64,000 nt of DNA, from positions 212,921 to 276,920 of the forward strand of contig CAUYUJ010005047.1 of the NCBI GenBank assembly GCA_963575745.1, written 5' to 3'. The translations under genes and the position numbers were made by a program. The notes beneath the pieces were generated by a model. It had not been told where the DNA came from. It was given only the letters and a program-made list of their open reading frames with translations, and searched no databases. Source of the DNA: Prorocentrum cordatum (lineage: Eukaryota; Sar; Dinophyceae; Prorocentrales; Prorocentraceae). Positions 52,339 to 62,364 of this stretch are shown in pieces. The first letter of the stretch is position 1, and each line of letters begins with the position of its first letter.

Positions 52339-52449
52339 TATTGTAGAGAATGAGAGTCGGATGAGTCTCAACATGTGCACGACTTTGTATAACTACATAG
52401 ATATAAATTCACACACCGGACGCGTCCGATGACAGTCTCAAAGCGGTCT

Positions 52450-52930
52450 CAAACAGTCTCAACGGGTTTCAAAATGCGCCGAAACCCTCGCTTCCGAGCA
52501 CATCAGCGAGTCTCACATGGACTCGAAGTGCCACGAAACCTTCGGCGCCGAACGCAATCGCGCGACTCACAGGGTTTCGAATGTCCCCGAAACCGTCGTC
52601 GCCGAGCGCATCCGCGAGTCTCACATGTTCTCATAGTGCCACACAACCTTCAGCGCCGAACGCAATCGCGAGTCTTCTAAGCTTTCATCGCCCCGAAACC
52701 TTCGGCGCCGAGCACATCCGCGCGACTCACGTGGCCTCACAGTGCCACGAAACCCTCTGGGCCGAACGCATTCGCGCGTTTCAAAGGGTCTTACAATGCC
52801 CCGAAACCCTCGGCGCCGAGCACATCCGCAAGACTCACATGGCCTCACAGTGCCACGAAAACGTCTGGGCCGAACGCATTCGCGCGTGTCAAAGGGTCTC
52901 ACAATGCCAGGAGACACTCGGCGCCGAACG
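52450..52930 (+). repeat. 54-bp tandem repeat with 18-residue coding-like period
   Basis: Units start at about 52,690, 52,744, 52,798, 52,852 and 52,906, exactly 54 bp apart, alternating two types (a 108-bp higher-order unit). In one + frame each unit reads like PETLGAEHIRKTHMASQC or HETLWAERIRAFQRVLQC. Between the two types Glu (GAG/GAA), Ile (ATC/ATT) and Gln (CAG/CAA) codons differ silently. Older units to the left carry a TAG at about 52,636 and a frameshift. This is either a relic of a repeat protein or a satellite that happens to be in phase. Confidence 0.65.
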
Positions 52931-53299
52931 GGGAAAGCACCATTCCGACATGAACCCGCAAGCATGCGAGGACGCCCGCACGCGACACGCTACCAACCAA
53001 TCACGCGGGAGCTGCATCGCCGAGTGCAGACAGCACCGCTGAACCCCCGATGACGACGCCGCAAACGTCGACATGGCCACGGTTCCTCGCGCGGTTCGGG
53101 CTAGCTCAGAACAAGGATTCGGCCGACGAGCGAGCTCTTGAACATCTTTCAATGCAATGCGAGGGAGGGGGGGGGTCAAGCTAGGTGCGCTCGCGTCATA
53201 GCTGGCGTCCTACATCTCCCTCCCACCCCTTACAAGGCGCTGCTGTTTCTCTATCCACGGACGCGTGTCGTGGCACTTGCGACTCCGACAAATGCCGCG

Positions 53300-53460
53300 T
53301 CTGTCAGGATCATGGGGTAGAATGTGCGTGTGGTGGTGGCGTGCGTGGTGGTGGGTGCGGCCGCGTGTATGTGTGTGCGCGCGTGTGTGTCTGAATGCGC
53401 GCGTGCCTAGTGGTTGGGCGGTGTGCGCGCGTGCGTGCGTGGTGCCATGTGCGTGCGTGT
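53300..53460. repeat. GT/GC-rich simple sequence
   Basis: GTGGTGGCGTGCGTGG and GTGTGTGCGCGCGTGTG-like simple sequence. The 370 bp before it (52,931-53,299) and 53,461-53,714 are unique with no gene recognised. Confidence 0.8.
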
Positions 53461-53714
53461 CAACAGGGCGACGCACCGCAATGCGACCACGTGCGATGCA
53501 ACGCAAGGCCACGCACGGCAATGGAGCCGAAACGGCCGCACGCATTGGACTCAATCTGGACAGTACGCTTTCGCGCAAGGCAGCCCTGCTGGCGACGCCG
53601 CGAAGAACGTGGCCCCCACGCGAGCGTGAAATCGATTTCCACACATTTCTTCTCGGACCGTGTGTCACATACCGGGGACGTTCGACCTTTGGGGGGCCCG
53701 GGGCCGCAGCACAC

Positions 53715-53909
53715 AAGGGTGATGATGTTGGTGATGTTGGTGATGATGGTGATGGTGATGGTAATGGTGATAGTGCTGGTGATGGTGATGGTGATGGTGG
53801 TGCTGATGGTGATGACGCTGATGCTGGTGCTGAAGTTGATGATGATGATGATGATGATGGTGATGATGATGGCCTTGAAGATGATGATGATGCGGACGAT
53901 GAAGATGAC

Positions 53910-53976
<67 letters not shown>

Positions 53977-54035
53977 GTGATGGTGATGGTGACGGTGGTG
54001 GTGGTGATGATGATGATGGCGGTGCTGGTGGAGGT
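53715..54035. repeat. (GAT)n microsatellite
   Basis: GATGGT/GATGAT units. From 54,036 to 54,417 nothing is recognised apart from CGAAGACCCAACACAGGA near 54,132, a phrase shared with 7,310. Confidence 0.95.
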
Positions 54036-54417
54036 GGGATGAGACAAAGACGAGGTTGAGGAAATGGAGGGAACAGTGAGAAGGACTACGATGGGAAGAG
54101 AGGGTTGAGACGAGGGCGCTGCGAAGTAAAAACGAAGACCCAACACAGGAGAGTTTGAAAGCAACACGCGGAAGCGACGGGATATTTCCCTGACAGTTTC
54201 AGCGGAAGAGGGGAAGTAATATTCATAGTGTTCCAATGTAGAGGGAACCATTGAACAAAGAAGGGCAAGTTCGTGTTAGCAAGCGTGACCCCAAACAGTA
54301 GACCTTGACACGCTCCATGTATAGTCAACGTGATGCATTCGGTGAATGCGCAATGCATATGCAATGCATGTGATGTGAATGTGTTGGGATGCGTTTCGCA
54401 TATTTGTGTATACATCG

Positions 54418-55225
54418 AATGCCCTTCGGCCCATCCGCCACCGTACGTGGGTTGCTGGCCATAGGCCTCCGGGATGTTCGTTGGGATGTCGTGGGAGGCC
54501 TTTCGGAGGCCTCTTGGGGTCCGTTTTGAGGCCTCTCTGGGGCCGTTTTGGGGCCTTTCGGGGCGTCCTCGGTGCCTCTCGGGGGTCTCTTTGGGGTATC
54601 TTGGGGGATTCTCGGGGCCTCCTTGGAGCCTCCTTGGGCCCTCTTAAGGCGGAAGACTTCCACTTTCGGTTCGTAGTCCCCTGTGGGGCCCTTCTTCGGG
54701 CCGTCTTGGGGCCCTCTTGGGCCGTCGAGTGCGCCTCTGGGGCCGTCATGGGGCCCTCTCAGGCCGTGTTGGGGCCTTCTCGGGGCCTCTTTGTGCCGTC
54801 TTGGAGGTCTCTTGTAACGTCGGAAAACTGGAAAGGCGAGAAGGCCAATAACCTTGAAAGACACATGGCCAATCAGTGAAGTGTTTCCCCTCCGGGCTCC
54901 CTTGTGAATTCTCTTGGAGGCCTCCTAATGCGTCTTGGACGCGTCTTTGTCCGTTCGGAGGCCATCTTGGACGTCTTGGGGCGGTCGTTCTGCGATTCGG
55001 GGCCCTCTTGGCCCGTCTTGGATGCCTCCTGGAGCCCTCTTGGCCAGTCTTGTGGCCCTCTTGGGCACGGACAAGTCACGCGGGAAGACGACCCAAGGCC
55101 CAGGGGGCACGCCGGGATTTTTTAGGTAGATTTGAGAATTTGGGGGGCCCGCTCACTGATGTTCAGGGGGTGGGGCAACGGACTTGAGGACAAGCCCGCT
55201 CCGTGCGGAGCGGCACGGTGGCAGA
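54418..55225 (+). mobile_element. Family U element, copy 2 (full layout)
   Basis: Left end GCCCTTCGGCCCATCCGCCA (CC), array 54,480-54,820, spacer GGCGAGAAGGCCAATAACCT, second array to 55,070, right end CGCTCCGTGCGGAGCGGCAC (GGTGGCAGAC). AT/TG-rich sequence lies on both sides. Confidence 0.75.
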
Positions 55226-55379
55226 CATCTAGATGCCTATATGTTTGTACATAAGTAGTCGTAGTCAAAGAACACATGTACATGTATATATGTACAGATA
55301 GACGAGATCATATATGTATGTGCATATGTCCATGCATACACACACGTACACATATGCATTGTACACCAAGTGAAATGTG

Positions 55380-55610
55380 ACCTACGTTGTGCAATCTGAA
55401 AAATATGTCACCAATGTTGTGCGACATGCAATATACTAGCTATGGGGTGGAAAACTTGGTGGTGCAACAGATGCGGGGCAATATATGTTTGGCAATCTCT
55501 GGGGCGAACTCGTTATATGGTGCAGTCAGTTTTGTTCAGGAAATGTGGTGCAATCGGCGTGGTGCAATATGTGGTGCAATCTGTGTGGTGCAATATGAGA
55601 CGCGGTACTT
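55380..55610 (+). repeat. GTGGTGCAATATG short array
   Basis: Units such as TGTGGTGCAATCTGTG and TGGTGCAATATGTGG of about 17-20 bp, degenerate to the left. The mirror-image wording (CACCACAT, TGCACCGCATTGC) occurs at 22,115-22,160. Confidence 0.7.
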
Positions 55611-55729
55611 CTACGTGTGAGGAGGGAGAGGGAAACACATGTTTGTACGAGTAGAGTGGCGATAGTGATACACGTGTACGAGTAGATGCATGCATCCATA
55701 CCCGCAAACCGTTGGACACGCAGAACATC

Positions 55730-55830
55730 AGAGAGAAAGAGGGGGGAGAACGAGAGACGTGCACATGTGCCGAGAGAGGGAGAGAGGGATAGAGAGAGCG
55801 AGAGCGAGAGAGAGAGAGAGAGAAAACAGC
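55730..55830. repeat. (GA)n microsatellite
   Basis: GAGAGA tract with GCGAGAGCGAG interruptions. Confidence 0.93.
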
Positions 55831-55949
55831 ACGAGCGAGAGAGACACAGCCAGGCGCCTTGCTGAATACAGCACGTGGATCCGTTGGGAGACGGGTCGGG
55901 TGTGAGACGGGGGAGTGATCACAGAGCTGTAGTTCGGCTATCGGTACCG

Positions 55950-56112
55950 TGCCTTTTTTTCAGTACATGCTCCGCGTGCGGATCATACATTAAAAATGCG
56001 GGGACTTAGTACTAAAAACAACGATGCGTTCATGAATACATTTATTCATAGATAAGTCATGGATTGGAATCCAATCTTCAAAACAATCCCGTGTATTAAA
56101 AACTGCCCTGTA
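55950..56112 (+). mobile_element. Family I element, copy 4
   Basis: GTGCCTTTTTTTCAGTACAT to TATTAAAAACTGCCCTG, with GCTCCGCGTGCGGATCATAC and GGGGACTTAGTAC inside. Confidence 0.75.
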
Positions 56113-56286
56113 ACGTTTGGGGGACGCGGCAGACTACGGCCGAGACGCCGACGAAACGAGGACCACGCTCCGGACGGGCCCCCCGGCCCGCGGGCCGTCC
56201 CTCGTTGGCCGCGGCCTCAACGCTCCGGCTCGTGTGGCAGCGGCTCGCCGCGGTCGGGCAGGCCCCCCCTTTTCTTCGCCCTCGAG

Positions 56287-56463
56287 TGATGGGCCTGTCT
56301 TCCACCACCACCACTCAGAAGTTGGAGGGGGAGGGGGTCCTCCTCCTCCTCCTCCTCCTCCTCCTCGTCCTCCTCTTCCTCCTCCTCCTCCTCCTCCTTC
56401 TCCTCCTCCTCCTCCTCCCTCCCCCCTCCAGCTTAGAATGGTGGTGGTGGAAAACAGGCCCAC
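56287..56463. mobile_element. Family W element carrying (CCT)n
   Basis: TGGGCCTGTCTTCCACCACC (ACCACT) is mirrored by TGGTGGTGGAAAACAGGCCC (A), and AGTTGGAGGGGGAGG is mirrored by CCTCCCCCCTCCAGCTTAGA. The loop is a CCT microsatellite (56,338-56,425). Confidence 0.75.
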
Positions 56464-56525
56464 CACCCTCTTCGGCGCTCCTCGTGGTCGGCACCACGGC
56501 CGCACGGGTCCTGCCGCAGCCGCAG

Positions 56526-56580
56526 GCAGCTGGACGACGACACGAGGGCGCTCTGCGACTACGAGGTCCAGGGGCCGGAG
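56526..56580 (+). CDS. Ubiquitin-like exon: residues 48-64 (second domain)
   Basis: After GCCGCAGCCGCAG| the frame, taken in phase 2, reads (R)QLDDDTRALCDYEVQGPE. It aligns to ubiquitin 48-64 (Q49, L50, D52, L56, D58, Y59, Q62, E64) with two one-residue inserts. It joins the exon ending at 44,880 to rebuild codon 48, and it ends CCGGAG|GCCCTC, a GC donor. The next match (ATLHLV) begins after GCGAG| at 63,701 in phase 0. The Asp58-Tyr59 pair, structural in ubiquitin, is kept. Lys63 is Gly. Large CCT tracts lie on both sides. Confidence 0.58.
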
Positions 56581-56671
56581 GCCCTCGCCCGGCGAGGGGG
56601 CGGGGGGGTGCGCAGGGGCGCACTCGAGGGCGCGAAGCGGTTCGCGCTCCGCGCTTCGGCTCCGATCCCTC

Positions 56672-56871
56672 CTCGCCCTCCTCCTCCTCCTCCTCCTCCT
56701 CCTCCTCCTCTCCCTCCTCCTCCTCCTCCTCCTCCTCCTCCTCCGGTTCCTCCTCCTCCTCCTCCTCCTCCTCCTCTCCTCCTCCTCCTCCTCCTCCTCC
56801 TCCTCCTCCTCCCCCTCCCCCTCGCGCCCTCACGCCGCCCCCCCCACTGGGGGGGCGGCGTGAGGGCGCGA
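56672..56871. repeat. (CCT)n tract ending in a perfect 52-bp palindrome
   Basis: CCT units to 56,815, then CTCGCGCCCTCACGCCGCCC and its mirror GGGCGGCGTGAGGGCGCGAG around a short C/G core (56,821-56,871). Confidence 0.9.
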
Positions 56872-57009
56872 GGTGGGACGCGCTTCGCGCAGCACGCAGG
56901 GCGAAGTCGGGCGGCCCTCTGGGGGTATTTTGCCCTGGCGCTCCTGCGCTCTGACATGTTTCGGGGCCGGAGGGCACTGGCGCACGTCTCCACGAGCACA
57001 GTCAGCCGA

Positions 57010-57175
57010 AATAGTGAGGATGAGCAGCTCTCCGAGGCTGCCCTTGCATCCTTCCCCTGCGGCTCATCCCTGGCCGCCTTGGCTGGCCGCGCCCCGCTCG
57101 CGAGTGTCGACATGGCCTCCCACCTCCCAAGGCCCTTGCATACTTATCGCGTGTCCTAATTATGCGGGTCGACTG
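57010..57175 (+). repeat. Family Y dispersed repeat, copy 2
   Basis: Same-orientation match to 10,058-10,215: GATGAGCAGCTCTCC, CTGGCCGCGCCCCGCTCGC, GTGTCGACATGGCCTCCCAC. It lies 190 bp before the retrocopy. Confidence 0.7.
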
Positions 57176-57378
57176 TACGACACCTGGGTTGAGTTCACAG
57201 GACCGGGCCTGGGAGTGATGTCACACGCTCAGGGGAGGCGAAAAGGTACCCCAGAACAGACGTACCCTGGAGAGGGGGGCCTCAGAGCACACCTCGGAAC
57301 GCCCAAAGGCTTGATTTTGATGCACAACGTCTCTCGAGCCGCTTACCGCGGCGACAACTCTCTGGGGCAACGTCGCGC

Positions 57379-57399
57379 TCCGTAGCCATTTTGGCTCAA
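57379..57399 (+). other. Relic dinoflagellate spliced leader
   Basis: TCCGTAGCCATTTTGG then CTCAA matches 21 of the 22 bases of the dinoflagellate spliced leader (DCCGUAGCCAUUUUGGCUCAAG); only the last G is T. No GT donor follows, so it is not a spliced-leader RNA gene. It marks the 5' end of a reverse-transcribed mature mRNA. Confidence 0.85.
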
Positions 57400-57675
57400 T
57401 GCTTCGGCCAGGCGCAGCCGCGCTCCCGCCTGCGACCGCGTGCGAACCCTGCGCCTACGGGTCCACTCGACGCCTGGGGTGTCGGCGGACACCCCCGCTG
57501 GGGCTCACCTGGCTGCAGGGGCATCCTTCGACTTCTGAGCCCCGGCCCGTTTCCCGCACCCTGACCTGCAACCTCCTGCTCACGTGTGTGCTTGCCTGCC
57601 TCCTGTGGCAGCGGCCGCACTCCCAGAACGTGCTCGCTGCCGCTCCACCTGCCGCCCAAAGGCCTCTCCGGCCGA

Positions 57676-57768
57676 TGAGGAGGAGGAGGAGGAGGAGGAG
57701 GAGGAGGAGGAGGAGGAGGAGGAGGAGGAGGGGGAGCAGGAGGAGGAGGTGGAGGAGGTGGAGGAGGA
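57676..57768. repeat. (GGA)n tract inside the retrocopy
   Basis: GGA units, then GGAGCAGGAGG and GGAGGTGGAGG variants. Confidence 0.93.
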
Positions 57769-59892
57769 AGCATGTTGCAAAACAAATTCCAGATGTCTAG
57801 GACATGTGTTAAAGCTGTTTCAAACATTGGAAAACACGTTTGAAGCATTTCCAGGGCACTTTTGCGACATGTGAAACACATGTTTCATTCGATGATAGGA
57901 CTGTTAGGGTGTCCATTGTCGTGGCATCCACAACACCATTGGCACGGGCCTCCCGGTGGGGAGCAAGCGCGGCAGCATCGTCCGTGTCTCGATGTTCGCG
58001 GCGCCCAAGTTGGACCGCGAGAGGGTCCGGGGCCCATTTCTGGAGGAGAGGGGGGTTCGTTTCTGCGCAGGGGAGCATCGCACGGAGTCTAGCACCAGGA
58101 GTTTGACCCATGACGCCATCTGGCAGGAGGCGTTCCGAATGTCAGATGCATCTGCGCAGCAATGTGTTGCGCTCCTTACCAATGATAGTGGATCCTTACC
58201 TCTGGCTGCTGAGTTGAACAAGCAAGACAAGCGATCAATCGTTGTCTGACCCAAGTCGAATCCTAGGCAGGAATCGCTCTTCTCGCAGTCCGGGTTGCAG
58301 GTGGCCGTTGTTGATCGGTCCTTACCTGAGACTCGAATGAAAGCTTACCTGTTATCAGACGGACCTGCTGGAATCGATTGTTTGGACTCTCCAGAAACAG
58401 TTATGGTCGATAAGCAATGTATGGATTTGGTTTTCGCGTATGTCAAATCTCTTGGCTACCTCACCAAGACCGCGTCGACGTCCACGTCTGCTGAGATTGT
58501 GCCAGCTGTCGCGAAACTGTGGTACACTAACGGTCTGGGCATATTGGATTTGTACCCATCTTGGTATGCCGTGTGGAGTCTGCTGGATCTGATTGGCACG
58601 TCTAGAAAGGTCAAGAATGCCAACGAGCGTGGATGAGCATACGTGATGCCACTACGCAAGAGTGCAAGGATCTAGCCTCTCAGTCGAAGGGCGTCCCAAA
58701 TTGCCTCGGGAGGCGGACCCTTTGTCATGATTGACTCGCCCGGTTTGGTAGAACTATTTTTGAACCGATTGGGTTATCTGGATTCCAGTCTGAACAGGGA
58801 TATGGATGAGGCTTTGCTAGTGTTCATTCAGATGTCAATAAACAGTCTATGCTTGTCAAGCGTGGGGGTCTATGAAACGGTTGGCCCGCCAGGCATCGGC
58901 GAGTTGAAGGTTGCCATCCCGAGTGAAGCCGGACAGGGAACGTGTGCATGGTGTCGAATATTCAGTTGCAAAGAGGATGTTGCTATCCGCAGATGTATCA
59001 AAAGACGAGGTTTATGAAGCGTTGGCGAGATCTTGCGCGGACAACGTCTTGCCTGCAAGGAAAACCTACAACGGGTGTGTAAAGCTCTTTCAGTCGCGTG
59101 TCCTGAACGCCGATGACTCCTCTCTGAGGCAGTGACCTCGCCATGTTTGGTTTTCCGGCGCTGGCGGGTACCAGGAAGTTGTGGTGTTCGTTCTTGTCAT
59201 CGCCAGTTGTGCCACAGGACATGTGTTTCGTTTGTCCGCAAGCTGTGTCAGAGGACAGTCGGGGATACGCGATAGCGAACACGCCTCCGCCTCTCGAGGC
59301 AGCAGAGGCAGGAGAGGGAAGGTCTCGGCCTCGGGTTGGGGCTACCAGCCTGCCACGAGGGTAAACTACTTTTGAAACAACGTGCAGGCATACAGCATGA
59401 GTGCTGACAGAAACGAACCACGACCATGCCCATGAAGGTTAAACGCTCGACTTGAGAAGCAGCAGTTCCGACTGCGACAGGACTGGCAATACCGCTATTA
59501 CGATGGCGGTTCTACCCACCCGCTCGCGCGAGCGAGGAGAAGCGCAGCCATGCAGGGAGAGGCGACGACCATAGCCGCTGCGGCCCAGCATTCGACAGGA
59601 AAAAACAACAACAACAACCAAGCAAAAAAACCGGGGCCAACGTCGCCCCCTGGGGAGACGATTCGCCTCTTCCACCACACTTGGATCCAAAGCCGCGATC
59701 CCTCCGCGCAGGCGCTGTATGACTGGTCACGCCTGCGGTGTGGGAGAAGGGCCTCCGGCGCCCACGCGTCCTCGGGCGCCGTCGCTCGTGGGGCGAGGGT
59801 CGGCGAGGGTCACCGACCCTCGGAAAGCGAGGGCCCGAGCGGACGGCTCGTTGAGCCACCCCGTGTTCCAATTTCTCCCTTCGCCCCTCGTC

Positions 59893-60019
59893 TCGGGCCG
59901 GAGGAAGGGGGGGGATTGGGAAAGGGGGGGTCACGAAAGCTGCCCCTCGTCTCGGGCCGGACGGAAGGGGGATTCTCAACCCCCCCACCTTTGCTTTCCC
60001 CCCCTCTCGCCTGGCCCGA
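59893..60019 (+). mobile_element. Family F element, copy 3 (internally deleted)
   Basis: TCGGGCCGGAGGAAGGGGGG to CTCTCGCCTGGCCCGA, flanked by TCGTC (59,888-59,892 and 60,020-60,024). 127 bp, lacking the GCTGCATGCAGC middle. Confidence 0.82.
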
Positions 60020-60169
60020 TCGTCGTGCGCTGCTTCGTCCGTCCTCTTCTCCGTGGGGCACCGCAGGCGCGTCCAGGCCTCGTGCTCGAGACGCACCCTG
60101 TTCCGAGTTTGGGATCTCGGGATGTTCTGTGTTGTCGGTCGTTGGGCCGAGTCAACCTTGTTTGAAGAC

Positions 60170-60364
60170 TCGGGCCGGGCGAAAGGGGGGGATTGGGAAA
60201 GGGGGGGTTACGAAATTTGCTGCATGCAGCTGGTTTCGGCCCCACCGAGGGGCCCACTCCTCGATACATGGCCGCCTCCGGCGCCGGGAGGCGCCGGGAA
60301 AATCAGCTATGTGAGCTGATTCTCAAACCCCCCCTTTACTATCCCCCCCTTTCGCCCGACCCGA
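60170..60364 (+). mobile_element. Family F element, copy 4
   Basis: TCGGGCCGGGCGAAAGGGGG to CCTTTCGCCCGACCCGA, flanked by AAGAC (60,165-60,169 and 60,365-60,369). 195 bp. From 60,370 to 60,984 the DNA is unique with no gene recognised. Confidence 0.9.
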
Positions 60365-60983
60365 AAGACGCACATTATCGCATCGATCTGTGCTGACTGT
60401 GTTGCCAGTGTCTTCTATAAGTAGAGAGCAGTTGTCTCGCCGTACCACAGTCCCAGAGGACGCGAAAGAGGGGGCCCTGCGATCTGTTTCCACTCGTCCT
60501 CCTTCTTTCCTTTCCTCAGAAGTTGAGTTGTGAATGAGGTGTGGAATGACAGATTTCACGGCACGTCACATCCCCGATGCATCCGTCCATGGAGTGGCAT
60601 GTTCAGCATGGTGCAGGGGTGATAAATAGTCGTTGGGATGGCAGTGCTTTTGTGAGCGAAGGGGGGGAAGTGAAACGGTGATCCAATGGGAGGTGTTTTG
60701 ACAGCCCGGGACATGGGAGAGGGAGAGTTTCGATCTGGGATTGCGAAGTACGTAATTTTGAGATGCAGCGGTGCGCACGGCCTAACGTGGGACAACCGAA
60801 TTCTAGTCTGTTGGCTGGCAAATCGTCAATCGGGCTTCCCAAGACGCCATGGATTCATGGCGCTGTCTTCAAACAGGTGTTACCTTCCCATCCAGGTGCT
60901 TGCTGCAAATCCCTTCCCGTGCCAGCGAAATACTTTGTGTGTTGCGACCCCGATTGGCTCAACCGCAGCCCCGCTTCGCTTCC

Positions 60984-61030
60984 TCGCCAGCGCAGTGACT
61001 CTGCCTGGCCGCCGGCATAAAAAGTGTGTG
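60984..61030 (+). repeat. Conserved motif CC, site 3
   Basis: CTCGCCAGCGCAGTGACTCT then GCCTGGCCGCCGGCATAAAA and AGTGTGTG. The A-rich/GTGTGTG continuation is shared with the 50.8-kb site. Confidence 0.75.
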
Positions 61031-61194
61031 GCGACCCTTCGAGCACCGCCCGGAGGCACAGGTCACACCTCGCGTCTCCACTTTTATGGAGAGCTCGCAT
61101 GTGGACTGTTTGCGCCGGCGTGGCGCTGTTTCGGGCCCCTGTGTGGCATTCATGGGGGTCCCTTTGCGCCGCACTGAGGCCCCATTGAGCTGTC

Positions 61195-61345
61195 TTGACT
61201 GGGGACGCCGTGGGCCTGTCTTCGGGCCTTCTGGAGCCGCCCGGGGGCTCTCTTCGGTCGTCGCGGGTCTCTCGAGAGTCCTTTTTGGCCCAGCTCGGTG
61301 CTCTCTTGGGCCGTCTTGGGCCCCTCTCGGGGCTCTCAGGGGGCC
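61195..61345 (+). repeat. CTTGG-array, short
   Basis: TGTCTTGACTGGGGACGCCG, CTCTCTTCGGTCGTCGCGGG, CTCTCTTGGGCCGTCTTGGG units. No U ends are visible. Confidence 0.65.
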
Positions 61346-61416
61346 CGTTTTGAGCTTTGGGATATCTAAAGTGGACCGACCGTCGGCCGAAGAGCGTGGA
61401 CATCGAGACACATGTA

Positions 61417-61587
61417 TCGGGTGTGGATAGACCTCCTACCCTGACACGTCGATTATCGAATTGACCGTTGTCGGTTCGCGAGAGGGCGTCGCGGCCGTCA
61501 TTTTTGTGGGTCCAGGTCCGTCGGTTTCGGTCCTGGGCTGCGTTCACTAAAAGGATGTTTACCGAAGGGAGGTTTGTCCACCGCCGA
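61417..61587 (+). mobile_element. Family B element, copy 4
   Basis: TCGGGTGTGGATAGACCTCC to GGTTTGTCCACCGCCGA, flanked by ATGTA and ATGTG (4 of 5). 171 bp. It serves as the uninterrupted reference for the A2 insertion site. Confidence 0.85.
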
Positions 61588-61776
61588 ATGTGATACCCTA
61601 AAGAAGAGACGGTGCTGTGGGCTCCGCGGCTGACCTCGGCGAGAGCACCGGGACGCGCCGTGCCGCCCAGGGAGTCCCGGGAGGGGAAGGTTGGTATGCT
61701 GCCGCGCCCCGGCGTGCAGAGGGGCACGGTGGCGGATCAGGGGGGGAGGGAGGGCGAGGATCGGTGCAGGGAAGGA

Positions 61777-61904
61777 CTTGGCATCGCTCGGACCTGTGCA
61801 TTTTTCCTTCGGCGAGGACCATCGAGGAGCATCCTTGATCATTTGGCGAAAACCACGCACGAAACCGAACACAACACGGGGAATGGACGTCCGAGCGATG
61901 GCCA
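61777..61904 (+). mobile_element. Family J element, copy 4
   Basis: CTTGGCATCGCTCGGACCTG to GGACGTCCGAGCGATGGCCA with GATCATTTGGCGAAAACCAC and ACGAAACCGAACACAACACG. A U-type end word, GGCACGGTGGCGGATC, stands at 61,724. Confidence 0.82.
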
Positions 61905-61996
61905 GAGGAGCCGTCCGTGCTTGAGCAGACAGGCAGGGCAGGGCAGGTCCAGGCCAGAAGGACACTGCGCGAGCCCCTGTGGCGCATAGGAGGATA

Positions 61997-62312
61997 TGAG
62001 GGGAATGGTCATGGTGATGCTGGTGATGATGACGGTAATGGTGACCATGATCGTTGGCGATGATTGACGAGGAGGGTAATTCTGAGCATGATAAAGTTGA
62101 TGTTCCTGGCACCGATGGTGGTGTTGTTGATGATGATGGTTGTGATAATGATGGTGGTGACGGTGATAGTCATGGTGATGGTGACGATGAGGATGCGGGA
62201 AAAGGATGATGATTCTGATGATGCTGATGAGGATGATGTTGCTGACGATGCTGATGACGATGACATTGACGATGGCATTGACGATGACAATGCTTATGAC
62301 GGCGATGGTGAC

Positions 62313-62364
<52 letters not shown>

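Larger units (their letters stand above)
57364..59646 (+). pseudogene. Retrocopy of a trans-spliced mRNA (unknown gene)
   Basis: The 5' end is a spliced-leader match (57,379-57,399). The 3' end is A-rich (GGAAAAAACAACAACAACAA, then CCAAGCAAAAAAACC, to 59,632). Flanks are GGGGCAACGTCGC (57,364-57,376) and GGGGCCAACGTCGC (59,633-59,646), a direct repeat differing by one C. Within it, former coding runs + from about 57,880 to 59,135 with a frameshift near 57,955, TGA at 58,247, TGA at 58,634, TAG at about 58,670 and a frameshift near 58,950. Representative pieces are GSKRGSIVRVSMFAAPKLDR, AYLLSDGPAGIDCLDSPETV, AEIVPAVAKLWYTNGLGILD, MIDSPGLVELFLNRLGYLDS and KDEVYEALARSCADNVLPAR. The family is not recognised. 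About 460 bp of 3' untranslated-like DNA follow. The GGA tract at 57,676-57,768 is inside. Confidence 0.62.

Noticed and set aside
57379-57399. Functional spliced-leader RNA gene
   Set aside because: The leader is not followed by a GT donor and the last base is changed; the A-tail and flanking repeats favour a retrocopy.
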